From the NCBI GenBank assembly GCA_023404955.1, contig JAEXZY010000081.1, positions 1-41,669 on the forward strand: DNA of 41,669 nt, written 5' to 3'. Positions 17,845 through 24,989 of the stretch are shown in pieces; the first letter of the stretch is position 1; each line of letters opens with the position of its first letter. The translations under genes and the position numbers were made by a program. A model generated the notes under the pieces. The model had not been told where the DNA came from, ran no database searches, and saw nothing but the letters and a program-made list of their open reading frames with translations. The stretch is from Actinomycetes bacterium. Its GTDB lineage: Bacteria; Actinomycetota; Actinomycetes; Mycobacteriales; Mycobacteriaceae.

Positions 17845-18324
17845 ATGGCACAGGACGAGAACCTCGCCGCGGTCGTCACCAACGCCGCTTCGGACATCGG
17901 CAGCTTCATCCGATCTCAGCGGGAAGCCGCGCACGTCTCGGTGCGCCAGCTCGCCGAGAAGGCCGGTGTCAGCAATCCCTACCTCAGCCAGATCGAGCGG
18001 GGATTGCGCAAACCCTCGGCGGACGTTCTGAACCAGATCGCCAAAGCGCTGAGGGTGTCGGCGGAGGTGCTCTACATCCGGGCCGGAATTCTCGAGCCCA
18101 GTGAGACGAACCAGGTGCGCGACGCCATCATCACCGACACGGCGATCAACGAGCGGCAGAAGCACGTGCTGCTCGACATCTACACCTCGTTCTGTCAGCA
18201 GAACGAGGCGGCGCTGCTCGAGGCGGCCGCCCAGGCGGACGACGCGCGATCCGAAGACGAGCAGAGCCGCCTGCAGATCACTGAATCACCTCACGAACCA
18301 CCCCAGACCTCTGTCACACACTGA
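17845..18324 (+). CDS. XRE-family transcriptional regulator (Rv0474-like)
   Basis: A 159-residue DNA-binding protein. The Cro/C1-type HTH spans about residues 18-75 (FIRSQREAAHVSVRQLAEKAGVSNPYLSQIERGLRKPSADVL pattern). A helical part follows (INERQKHVLLDIYTSFCQQNEAALLEAAA), then a polar tail. It is the first gene of a tight unit with hbhA (11 bases apart), as Rv0474-Rv0475 in M. tuberculosis. I recall Rv0474 being reported as a copper-responsive regulator; whether that applies here cannot be told from sequence. One cysteine (in SFCQQN) is present. An operator-like double inverted repeat lies over its promoter. Confidence 0.93.
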   Translation: MAQDENLAAVVTNAASDIGSFIRSQREAAHVSVRQLAEKAGVSNPYLSQIERGLRKPSADVLNQIAKALRVSAEVLYIRAGILEPSETNQVRDAIITDTAINERQKHVLLDIYTSFCQQNEAALLEAAAQADDARSEDEQSRLQITESPHEPPQTSVTH

Positions 18325-18335
18325 AAGGAACCATC

Positions 18336-18980
18336 ATGGCTGAGAAGAACCAGCTCGACGTCGAAGACCTGAAGGCCCCGTTGCTCGCCGCCGTCGGCGC
18401 CGCCGACCTCGCGCTCGAGCGCGTCAACGAGATCGTCGCGACGCTGCGCGAGCGCGCCGGCGACGCCCGCACCGACGCCGAGACCCGCGTCGAGGAGAGC
18501 CGCGCCCGCATCACCAAGCTGCAGGAAGACCTGCCGGCGCAGCTGGGCGACATCCGCGAGAAGCTGAACTCCGACGAGCTGCGCAAGTTCGCCGAAAGCT
18601 ACGCCGAGAACGCGCAGTCGGCCTACAACAAGCTGATCGAGCGCGGCGAGGCCGCCCTGGAGCGTCTGCGCAGCCAGCCGGCTCTGGAGACCGCTGCCAG
18701 CCGCGTCGAGGGCTACACCGACCAGGCCGTGGAGCTGACCCAGGAAGCGCTGGGCAGCGTGGCCTCGCAGACCCGCGCGGTCGGTGAGCGTGCCGCCAAG
18801 CTGGTCGGCGTCGAGCTGCCCAAGCGTGCGGAATCCGCCGCCGAGCCGGTGAAGGTCGCCGCCAAGAAGGCTCCGGCCAAGACCCCCGCCAAGGCTCCCG
18901 CCAAGAAGGCGCCGGCCAAGGCCCCCGCCAAGAAGGCTCCGGCCAAGAAGGCTCCGGCCAAGAAGGTCACCCAGAAGTAA
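18336..18980 (+). CDS. hbhA: Heparin-binding hemagglutinin HbhA
   Basis: A 214-residue surface adhesin (199 in M. tuberculosis) without a classical signal peptide. Residues about 10-115 form a long coiled coil (ALERVNEIVATLRERAGDA and onward), followed by a linker. From about residue 176 to the end a Lys/Ala/Pro-rich tail made of KAPAK/KKAPAK units ends in KKVTQK; such tails bind sulfated glycosaminoglycans and are methylated in pathogens. The protein has also been tied to lipid-body and growth-pole functions. It is the second gene after the XRE regulator and is followed by a hairpin. The tail is encoded by imperfect tandem DNA repeats, so its length may vary between strains. Confidence 0.97.
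   Translation: MAEKNQLDVEDLKAPLLAAVGAADLALERVNEIVATLRERAGDARTDAETRVEESRARITKLQEDLPAQLGDIREKLNSDELRKFAESYAENAQSAYNKLIERGEAALERLRSQPALETAASRVEGYTDQAVELTQEALGSVASQTRAVGERAAKLVGVELPKRAESAAEPVKVAAKKAPAKTPAKAPAKKAPAKAPAKKAPAKKAPAKKVTQK
18864..18975 (+). repeat. Tandem repeats encoding the lysine-rich HbhA tail
   Basis: Imperfect repeats of an AAGAAGGC(T/G)CCGGCC-type unit encode KKAPAK/KAPAK/KTPAK motifs. Repeats of this kind are prone to unit gain or loss by slippage. Confidence 0.85.
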
Positions 18981-18995
18981 GCCCAGAAGTACGCC

Positions 18996-19017
18996 CGACT
19001 TCCGACCCGGGAAGTCG
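18996..19017 (+). terminator. Hairpin after hbhA (possible terminator)
   Basis: CGACTTCC (18996-19003) pairs perfectly with GGAAGTCG (19010-19017) around a six-base loop. A purine tract rather than a T-run follows, so this would be a mycobacterial non-canonical terminator or an RNA-stability hairpin. Confidence 0.5.
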
Positions 19018-19050
19018 AAAAGGGGACGTAACCCGCCTAGGCTGTCGAGC

Positions 19051-19332
19051 GTGGAGCTCCAAGGCCTTACGGGTTACGTCCTCTTCGCGTTGCAGATCGT
19101 CGTACTGGCGACGACGGCGTATGCGTTCGTGCACGCGGCGATCCAGCGGACCGACGCCTACCCCGCGGCCGACAAGCTGACCAAGCCGGTCTGGCTCGTG
19201 ATCCTCGGCGTCGCGGGTCTGCTCGCGCTGGTGCTCGGCATCACCGGTGTCGCGATCGCCGCAGTCGCCGCCGGCGTCTATCTGGTCGACGTACGACCCA
19301 AGATCCTCGAGGTGCAGGGGAAGTCGCGCTAG
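19051..19332 (+). CDS. DUF2516 small membrane protein (Rv0476-like)
   Basis: A 93-residue protein with hydrophobic helices at about residues 8-30 (YVLFALQIVVLATTAYAFVHAA) and 46-80 (PVWLVILGVAGLLALVLGIT and onward), matching DUF2516 and Rv0476 in context and size. GTG 19051 starts it; its TAG shares one base with the GTG of the next gene, so the three genes to deoC are coupled. Function unknown. Confidence 0.9.
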   Translation: MELQGLTGYVLFALQIVVLATTAYAFVHAAIQRTDAYPAADKLTKPVWLVILGVAGLLALVLGITGVAIAAVAAGVYLVDVRPKILEVQGKSR

Positions 19333-19745
19333 TGCGACGGATCCTCCTCGCCGCCGCTTGCCTCGCCGCCTCGGCCCTGGCGGTCGCCCCTGACGCCGCC
19401 GCGACGCCCGTGCTGCAGCCACCGCCCTACATCGATCACGTCACGTGGGCCAAGTGGGGTGACCTGTCGAGTCTGCGGGTGTATCCCACGCCGGCCGGGC
19501 GCGACACCTCAGGGCGGCCCGGCACCGCGGCGCAGGCCGACGAGGCGTGGGGCGAGGTACTCGCCCTGTCGCCTGACGCCGAGATCGCGGGCATGAAGGA
19601 GCAGTTCGTCTGCCACTGGCGGTTCGCCGAGATCGCCGAGCCGGGCAAGGTGAGCTGGAACCTCGAGCCGTGGCGCCCGGAGGTCAGCCCCGACGAGATG
19701 ATGGCCGCCCGGTGTAACCCCGGCGGCACCGAAGAACCGTTCTGA
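19332..19745 (+). CDS. Secreted Rv0477-like protein (probable DUF2599)
   Basis: A 137-residue exported protein. Residues 1 to about 25 are a Sec signal peptide (MRRILLAAACLAASALAVA, likely cut near AAA-TP). The mature part is small, with two cysteines (FVCHWRF and ARCNPGG) that could form a disulfide, and several Trp residues. Its place between the DUF2516 gene and deoC matches Rv0477. The start GTG overlaps the previous stop by one base and its stop overlaps the deoC ATG by one base. Function unknown. Confidence 0.87.
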   Translation: MRRILLAAACLAASALAVAPDAAATPVLQPPPYIDHVTWAKWGDLSSLRVYPTPAGRDTSGRPGTAAQADEAWGEVLALSPDAEIAGMKEQFVCHWRFAEIAEPGKVSWNLEPWRPEVSPDEMMAARCNPGGTEEPF

Positions 19746-20416
19746 TGGGCTACACGCGCGCGGACGTCGCGGCCGTCGTCGATCACACGTTGCTGAAACC
19801 CGAAGCGACAGAGGCGGACATCGTCGCCCTGCTCGCCGAAGCGGCCGAACTCGGCGTCTACGCGGTGTGCGTGTCGCCGCCGTTCGTGCCGACGGCCGTC
19901 GCGCTGGCCGCCGGCCGGGCGGTGGCGGCTGTCGTCGGATTCCCGTCCGGCAAACATCTTTCGGTGATCAAGGCGCACGAGGCCGCGGTCGCGGTCGAGA
20001 CCGGGGCAGCCGAGATCGACATGGTCATCGACGTGGGCGCAGCGATCGGCGGCGAGCTCGACGTGGTGCGGGCCGATGTCGCCGCGGTCCGCGCCGCGAC
20101 ACCGGGAGCGGTGCTGAAGGTGATCGTCGAATCGTCGGCGCTCGTGGAGTACGGCGGGTGGCCGCTGCTGACCGATGTGTGCCGGGTGGCAGAGGACGCC
20201 GGGGCCGATTTCGTCAAGACCTCCACCGGTTTTCACCCCTCGGGCGGTGCCTCGGTGCGGGCCGTCGAGGTGATGGCGGCAGCCGTCGGCGGCCGGCTCG
20301 GCGTCAAAGCGAGCGGCGGTATCCGGTCGGCCACCGATGCTGCGGCGATGCTGAACGCGGGCGCGACGCGGCTCGGATTGTCCGGGACGCGAGCCGTTCT
20401 CGACGGCCTGGGCTGA
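19745..20416 (+). CDS. deoC: Deoxyribose-phosphate aldolase
   Basis: A 223-residue class I aldolase that splits 2-deoxyribose-5-phosphate into glyceraldehyde-3-phosphate and acetaldehyde in nucleoside salvage. The TIM-barrel markers are present: VDHTLLKPEAT at the start, EIDMVIDVGA with the catalytic Asp, the Schiff-base Lys158 in FVKTSTGF, and GVKASGGIR with the second lysine. ATG 19745 overlaps the preceding stop. It converges with the DUF2993 gene, five bases away. Equivalent to Rv0478c by context. Confidence 0.97.
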   Translation: MGYTRADVAAVVDHTLLKPEATEADIVALLAEAAELGVYAVCVSPPFVPTAVALAAGRAVAAVVGFPSGKHLSVIKAHEAAVAVETGAAEIDMVIDVGAAIGGELDVVRADVAAVRAATPGAVLKVIVESSALVEYGGWPLLTDVCRVAEDAGADFVKTSTGFHPSGGASVRAVEVMAAAVGGRLGVKASGGIRSATDAAAMLNAGATRLGLSGTRAVLDGLG

Positions 20417-20421
20417 AAACG

Positions 20422-21249
20422 TCAGAAGTTCCCGAAGCAGGGGTCGTCGGTCTGCTTGGGCATCGTCGCGTTCTGCGTCGAAAGACGGCTCTGCACACCG
20501 CTGTCGGTGACCGACACCGAGTCGGCCTTGATGTTCAGCGGGTAGTTCTGGGTCAGCGTCGACGTGAACGCGTCCAGTGCCGGCTGCACCGATTCGCGGG
20601 GCAGCGTGAAGCCCAACCCCGTCACCTGCTGCACGGCCAGCGTGATGTTGCCGTCGACGACCTGCGGCTTGGCGGTGATGCTGCCCAGCGCGCCTTCGAG
20701 CTCGATCGTGCCCTCGCTGGCGTTGGTGCTGACCCCGGAGACGAAGCTGCCGATCAGCGGGATGGCGCCCTGGATCGTCTGCTTGATGCCGTCCGACGAC
20801 CAGTCGATGGTGGCCACCAGCGAGCCGATGGTCCCGCTCGAGTTCGCGCTGTCCTGCAGGCGCACGTCGTTGATGTCCAGATTTAGCTTCATGCCCTTGG
20901 CGTCGCGCACCTGGTTGCCCGCGGTCTCGATGTGGATGTTCGTGTAGTGCCCGGACATGTGCTGCATCAGGAACGGCGGCAGCACCCCGAACGATGCGGT
21001 CGCCTCGTCCTGCACCACACACTCCACGGTGGACGCGACCACGGTGTCGGCGCGGTGCCGGGCGTACAGCTCGCCGCCGAGCAGCCCGGCCAGCACCAGC
21101 GCGACGACGATCACCGCGACCAGAACGATGGACAGCGGATCACTGAAGAAGTTCTTGAGCTTCGCCGGCAACGCCGAACCTTTCTGCGGGGGTGCGGACG
21201 GCGGGCCGGGCTGCCACTGCGGCTGCGGACGGGCCCAGGGATCGGTCAT
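20422..21249 (-). CDS. DUF2993 (LmeA-like) membrane-anchored protein, Rv0479c-like
   Basis: A 275-residue protein: a Pro-rich cytoplasmic head (residues 1-35), one transmembrane helix (about 38-62, LSIVLVAVIVVALVLAGLLGG), and an exported beta-rich DUF2993 domain. In this family LmeA binds phosphoinositides and supports lipomannan maturation, so lipid binding in the periplasm is a reasonable expectation, but this is not LmeA itself. A late Cys near the end (DDPCFGNF) could pair with the Cys at about residue 77 (VECVV). It lies 50 bases downstream of the ureohydrolase gene on the same strand and may share its transcript, which would put it under the riboswitch promoter. Confidence 0.88.
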   Translation of the reverse strand: MTDPWARPQPQWQPGPPSAPPQKGSALPAKLKNFFSDPLSIVLVAVIVVALVLAGLLGGELYARHRADTVVASTVECVVQDEATASFGVLPPFLMQHMSGHYTNIHIETAGNQVRDAKGMKLNLDINDVRLQDSANSSGTIGSLVATIDWSSDGIKQTIQGAIPLIGSFVSGVSTNASEGTIELEGALGSITAKPQVVDGNITLAVQQVTGLGFTLPRESVQPALDAFTSTLTQNYPLNIKADSVSVTDSGVQSRLSTQNATMPKQTDDPCFGNF

Positions 21250-21299
21250 CCCAGGGATTCTGCCCTACCGATGTGAGTGCACCCTGAGCGGTCGCGCCG

Positions 21300-22463
21300 C
21301 TACGGGCCCCACGCCGGACGGTTCGCCTTGGCGGCCTTGCGGCCGAGTTTCCCGGAGTTGATCTGGGCGGCCAGGCTGTCGAGGATCACTCGAGAGCTCA
21401 GCAGCGCGGTCTGTTCGGCCCAGTCGTAGGGCGGTGAGCACTCGACGACCTCGATGCCGGCGAGCCCCGGCTCGGAGATCTTCTTGACCAGGTTGAGTGC
21501 CTCGCGGGGCAGCAGGCCGCCGGGCTCCGGCCACCCCGTGCCGGGCACGAAGCCGGCGTCGATCACGTCGATGTCGAACGACAGGTACACCGCCTTGGCG
21601 CCCTTCCACGCGACCTCGAGGGCGATCTCGGCGATCTTGTCAATGCCGACGCGTTCCACGTCGCCGACGGTGATCACGGTGGACTTGCGGTCGCGACCCA
21701 CCTTGACGCCTTCCCGCGGTGCCTGCCAGCCACCGATGCCGACCTGCACCAGGTTGGTCGCGGGCGCGTTCTTGATGTTGGTGGCGTGGAACCACGGGGT
21801 GGTGTGCATCCGCTCGTCGAGATCGGTTTCCTGGGTGTCGACGTGGCGGTCGAAGTGGATGATCCCGATGTTGCCCTCCATGTAGGGCGCCAGACCGCGA
21901 ATCGTCGGGAAGCCGATGGAGTGGTCTCCGCCGAGCACGATCGGCATCACGCCCTTGCTCGCGACGTGGGCCATCGCCTGGCTGATCTGGTCGAACGACT
22001 TCTCCAGGTTGCCGGGGATCGTGAAGACGTCCCCGATGTCGACGATGTTGAGCTGCTCACGCAGGTCGACACCGGTCTCGTAGTTGTAGGTGCCGAACAG
22101 GTTGGTCGAGCGACGGATGCCCTGGGGGCCGAACCGGGTGCCGGGACGGTACGTCGCGCCCGCGTCGAGGGGGACGCCGAACACAGCGACCTCGGCGTCG
22201 TCGACCTCGTTGACGTCCTCGATGAACGGGCACTTGAGGAAGGTGCCGCGCTCGCCCGCGAAGTGAGGTTTCTCGCCGCGCACGAACGTGGAGATGGTCC
22301 GGTCGTTGATCGTCGGCGCGGCCTCGAGGCCGTAGCTGAGGCCGCGGTCGATCTCCTCGCGCAACCGCCGGTCCCCCAGCCGGGCCTCGGCCTGCTGCGC
22401 CCAGGCGCCTTCGGCGTTGGGCAGAGTCGGATCGGGGCCCGGGAAATCGGATGAGTCGGACAT
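21300..22463 (-). CDS. Ureohydrolase-family protein, probable Ni-dependent guanidine hydrolase (annotated by family as agmatinase)
   Basis: A 387-residue arginase/agmatinase-superfamily hydrolase. Metal ligands are visible as His181 (GGDHS), Asp205/His207/Asp209 (HFDRHVDTQ, with Arg where most agmatinases have Ala in D-A-H-x-D) and Asp297/Asp299 (SFDIDVID). The APGTG-type loop reads FVPGTGWPEPGG. An N-terminal extension of about 90 residues makes it longer than ordinary agmatinases (about 310-350), like the nickel-dependent guanidine hydrolase GdmH of cyanobacteria. A guanidine-III riboswitch match in its leader, ending beside its GAGGAG ribosome site, makes guanidine the expected substrate (guanidine to urea and ammonia). 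Family membership is sure; guanidine specificity is inferred. No nickel chaperone gene is in the window. Confidence 0.88.
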   Translation of the reverse strand: MSDSSDFPGPDPTLPNAEGAWAQQAEARLGDRRLREEIDRGLSYGLEAAPTINDRTISTFVRGEKPHFAGERGTFLKCPFIEDVNEVDDAEVAVFGVPLDAGATYRPGTRFGPQGIRRSTNLFGTYNYETGVDLREQLNIVDIGDVFTIPGNLEKSFDQISQAMAHVASKGVMPIVLGGDHSIGFPTIRGLAPYMEGNIGIIHFDRHVDTQETDLDERMHTTPWFHATNIKNAPATNLVQVGIGGWQAPREGVKVGRDRKSTVITVGDVERVGIDKIAEIALEVAWKGAKAVYLSFDIDVIDAGFVPGTGWPEPGGLLPREALNLVKKISEPGLAGIEVVECSPPYDWAEQTALLSSRVILDSLAAQINSGKLGRKAAKANRPAWGP

Positions 22464-22476
22464 GAGTGCTCCTCAC

Positions 22477-22518
22477 GCGTCGTCTTGTCGCTGACCGGGT
22501 ACGACGCACCTCGTCCGG
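22477..22518 (-). promoter_or_regulatory. Guanidine-III (ykkC-III) riboswitch aptamer
   Basis: Read on the minus strand from 22518, the 42-base element matches the Thermobifida fusca guanidine-III aptamer, as I remember it, almost throughout. It keeps the CCGGACGAGG start and the CCCGGTCAG and ACAAGACG blocks. The long stem is GCGUCGU (22507-22501) with ACGACGC (22483-22477); relative to T. fusca one C-G pair has become U-A on both sides, a compensatory change. CCGG at 22518-22515 pairs with CCGG at 22498-22495 to make the pseudoknot. There is one extra base in the 3' part. The element ends three bases before the GAGGAG Shine-Dalgarno, so it probably controls translation. Confidence 0.9.
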
Positions 22519-22545
22519 GGAGTGGGTGACCGACTCCTGCGAGTC

Positions 22546-22575
22546 ATTGTCAGCACGCGCGCGAGAACCTGTCCA
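22546..22575 (-). promoter_or_regulatory. Candidate sigma-A-type promoter of the riboswitch transcript
   Basis: On the minus strand TGGACA (22575-22570) and GACAAT (22551-22546) are separated by 18 bases. Transcription would begin near 22540, upstream of the aptamer, and include a small GACTC/GAGTC hairpin before it. The consensus match is partial. Confidence 0.5.
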
Positions 22576-22593
22576 CCGGAAACGGGCACTTTC

Positions 22594-23382
22594 TCAGACG
22601 GGCGCGACCGCCGACCACGGCACCGTCAGCACGCCGTCGCGCAGTGGACGGCGCGGGACGGCCACCGGAATCCCTTGCGCGGCAAGCATTCCCACCATCG
22701 CCCGCCACCGTGCCCTTGGCCCGAACACCCCGTGGGCGGCGCTGCTGGCCCACGCCCGGTCGGCCGCGGTGAGCAGTGTGTGGATGGGCTGGCCGGGCAT
22801 GTTGTGATGGATCAGGACCTTGGGCAGCCGCTCGGCGAGATCGGACGGCCGCTCGATCGCGAACGGATCGCAGGCCAGCGTCAGGCTGACCGCCGCGGTC
22901 GCGTCGAGCAGGACCCAGCAGCAGCGCCGCCCCAGCTCATCGCAGGTGCCGTCGACGATCAGCCCACCCGGTGCCAGCCCGTCCCGCATCGCCGCCCACG
23001 CCTCGTCGACTGCGTCGAGCGGATACTGCCGCAGCACGTTGAACGCGCGCACCAGCACCGGCCGGTGCCCGGCGAGTTCGAAGCCGCCGAGCGCGAACTC
23101 GACCCCGGGTCCGGCGGCGGCGCGGGCCACGTCCACCCGGTGCGGATCGATCTCCAGACCCAGCACGCGCACATCCGAGCGCACCTGACGCAGCCGCACC
23201 GCGAGCTCGAGCGTCGTCACCGGCAGCGCGCCGTAGCCGAGGTCGACGACGAGCGGATCGGCGGCGCTCTGCAGGGCGGTACGCACCCGGGCCGAGTGCA
23301 CCAGCCACCGATCGCTGCGTCGCAACCGGTTGTGCCCCGTCGTACCCCGGGTCACCGCGCCGAGCGGACGGGAGCCGGTCAC
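22594..23382 (-). CDS. Class I SAM-dependent methyltransferase-like protein
   Basis: A 262-residue protein with a Rossmann-type SAM site: motif I is VVDLGYGALPVTTLEL (about residues 44-59), with the acidic end of strand 2 in VLGLEIDPHRV. Motif I departs from the usual GxGxG pattern (GYGALP). Later features include VRAFNVLRQY and GGLIVDGTCDELG. The substrate cannot be predicted. GTG 23382 lies nine bases after the stop of the DUF2505 gene, so the two form an operon divergent from murB. M. tuberculosis instead has Rv0480c in this neighbourhood. Confidence 0.8.
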   Translation of the reverse strand: MTGSRPLGAVTRGTTGHNRLRRSDRWLVHSARVRTALQSAADPLVVDLGYGALPVTTLELAVRLRQVRSDVRVLGLEIDPHRVDVARAAAGPGVEFALGGFELAGHRPVLVRAFNVLRQYPLDAVDEAWAAMRDGLAPGGLIVDGTCDELGRRCCWVLLDATAAVSLTLACDPFAIERPSDLAERLPKVLIHHNMPGQPIHTLLTAADRAWASSAAHGVFGPRARWRAMVGMLAAQGIPVAVPRRPLRDGVLTVPWSAVAPV

Positions 23383-23391
23383 GGGTCGGGC

Positions 23392-23898
23392 TCAGCTGTT
23401 CTCGGCGATCCACACCGTGGTGAACCGCTGTTCGGCGATCAGCAGGTCGACCAGCTGATGGCCGATGAAGTTCTCGATCTTGCCGCCGACCAGCGGCACT
23501 CGGACCTCGACGGTCGCGGTCAACGCCAACCGCGAACCGGGCCCGGCGGGCGCCAACTCCGCGGTGCCCCGCAGCCCGGCCGGCGCGCCCGGGATCGCCC
23601 CGGTCACCGTGGCAGAGGTGCGGCCGTCGACGACGGGAGCCCACCGTTCTTCCCGGACGAAGCTGAGGTCGCCCCGGTGGAACTGCGTGACGACGGCGGG
23701 CAGCCGGTCGGCGCGCAGCGTCTGCGTGGTCTTGATCCGCAGCGCGCCGTCGGCACCGATCGTCATGTCGTCGAGAGTGGCGTGGTCGGCACCCGATCCG
23801 TCGAGGCGGACCAGCCAGTACTGCTCGTCGCTGAATGCGCGGTGCACCTGTTCGACGGTGCCCCCGTACTCGGCGGCCATGTCGAATGAACGCGGCAT
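23392..23898 (-). CDS. DUF2505 protein (Rv0481c-like)
   Basis: A 168-residue SRPBCC/START-like protein of the DUF2505 family. The N-terminus MPRSFDMAAEYGGTVEQVHRAF and the C-terminal helix GGKIENFIGHQLVDLLIAEQRF fit a lipid- or hydrophobe-binding helix-grip fold. It matches Rv0481c by position beside murB and by length. Its ATG at 23898 is only 26 bases from the divergent murB start, so the promoters must overlap the genes. Ligand unknown. Confidence 0.88.
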   Translation of the reverse strand: MPRSFDMAAEYGGTVEQVHRAFSDEQYWLVRLDGSGADHATLDDMTIGADGALRIKTTQTLRADRLPAVVTQFHRGDLSFVREERWAPVVDGRTSATVTGAIPGAPAGLRGTAELAPAGPGSRLALTATVEVRVPLVGGKIENFIGHQLVDLLIAEQRFTTVWIAENS

Positions 23899-23924
23899 GG
23901 CAAACCACGCTACCGTTACCGCCC

Positions 23925-24974
23925 GTGGTCACTTCGTCTATCGCGGGCGTGGCGGTCGCCGAAAACGTGCCGCTGGCGCCGCTGACCACGCTGCGCGTCG
24001 GGCCTGTCGCACCCCGCCTGTTCACCTGCGCCACGACCGAGGAGCTGGTCGAGGTGCTGCGCGCCGTCGGGCCGGAGGCGTTGATCCTGGCCGGCGGCTC
24101 CAACGTCGTGCTCGCCGACGACCTGCGCCCGCCGACCGTGGTGCGCATCGCCACCCGCGGTGTCACCGTCGACGGGCCGCTGCTGCGCGCCGAGGCCGGC
24201 GCCGTGTGGGACGAGGTGGTCGCGACGTCGTTGGCGCACGGTCTTGGTGGGCTGGAGTGTCTGTCCGGCATCCCGGGATCGACGGGAGCGACGCCCGTGC
24301 AGAACGTCGGCGCGTACGGCGCCGAGGTCGCCGACACGATCAGCAGGGTCCGTCTGCTGCAGTGGGAGACCGGCGAGGACGGCTGGGTGTCGCCTGACTA
24401 TCTGCAATTCGGTTACCGCACAAGCATTCTCAAAGGGTCATCGGTCGGGGTGGTGCTCGAGGTGGAGTTCCGTCTCGACGCCGAGGGACGCAGCGCGCCA
24501 CTGCGGTACGGCGAGCTGGCCGCGGCGCTGGGCGTGAGCGCGGGGGAGCGCGCCGACCCCGCCCGGGTGCGCGAGACGGTGCTCGCGCTGCGGGCCGGCA
24601 AGGGGATGGTGCTCGATGAGGCCGACCACGACACCTGGAGCGTCGGCTCGTTCTTCACCAACCCGGTCGTCAGCGAGGAGCACTACCGCCGGATCGCCGA
24701 TCAGGTCGGCGGATTCGTCCCGCGCTATCCGGCTCCCGGCGGGGTGAAGATGGCCGCAGGCTGGCTCGTCGAGCGGGCCGGCTTCGGCAAGGGCTACCCC
24801 GGCGCGGACGCGCCTGCACGGCTGTCGACCAAGCACGCCCTCGCGCTCACCAACCGTGGCACCGCAGCGAGCGCCGACGTGATCGCGCTGGCCAGGACGA
24901 TTCGAGACGGTGTCGCGGCACAGTTCGGGATCGATCTCACACCCGAACCGATTCTGCTCGGGTGCGCTCTCTAG
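23925..24974 (+). CDS. murB: UDP-N-acetylenolpyruvoylglucosamine reductase
   Basis: A 349-residue FAD-dependent MurB that reduces enolpyruvyl-UDP-GlcNAc to UDP-MurNAc, the second step of peptidoglycan precursor synthesis. The FAD-binding PCMH domain carries ILAGGSNVVLADD and the GIPGSTGATPVQNVGAYGAE segment. The catalytic Ser region is SVGSFFTNPV and the late Glu region is TPEPILLG. GTG 23925 (VVTSSIAG) is preferred; the frame is open further upstream, but that part reads into the divergent gene. The next gene, an L,D-transpeptidase lipoprotein, begins 15 bases after the stop, so precursor synthesis and cross-linking genes share a transcript, as Rv0482-Rv0483. Confidence 0.97.
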   Translation: MVTSSIAGVAVAENVPLAPLTTLRVGPVAPRLFTCATTEELVEVLRAVGPEALILAGGSNVVLADDLRPPTVVRIATRGVTVDGPLLRAEAGAVWDEVVATSLAHGLGGLECLSGIPGSTGATPVQNVGAYGAEVADTISRVRLLQWETGEDGWVSPDYLQFGYRTSILKGSSVGVVLEVEFRLDAEGRSAPLRYGELAAALGVSAGERADPARVRETVLALRAGKGMVLDEADHDTWSVGSFFTNPVVSEEHYRRIADQVGGFVPRYPAPGGVKMAAGWLVERAGFGKGYPGADAPARLSTKHALALTNRGTAASADVIALARTIRDGVAAQFGIDLTPEPILLGCAL

Positions 24975-24989
24975 GTACGCTGGCAACAC

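Noticed and set aside
18864..18975. CRISPR or minisatellite array
   Set aside because: The repeats are in frame and encode the known lysine-rich tail of HbhA; no spacers of uniform length.
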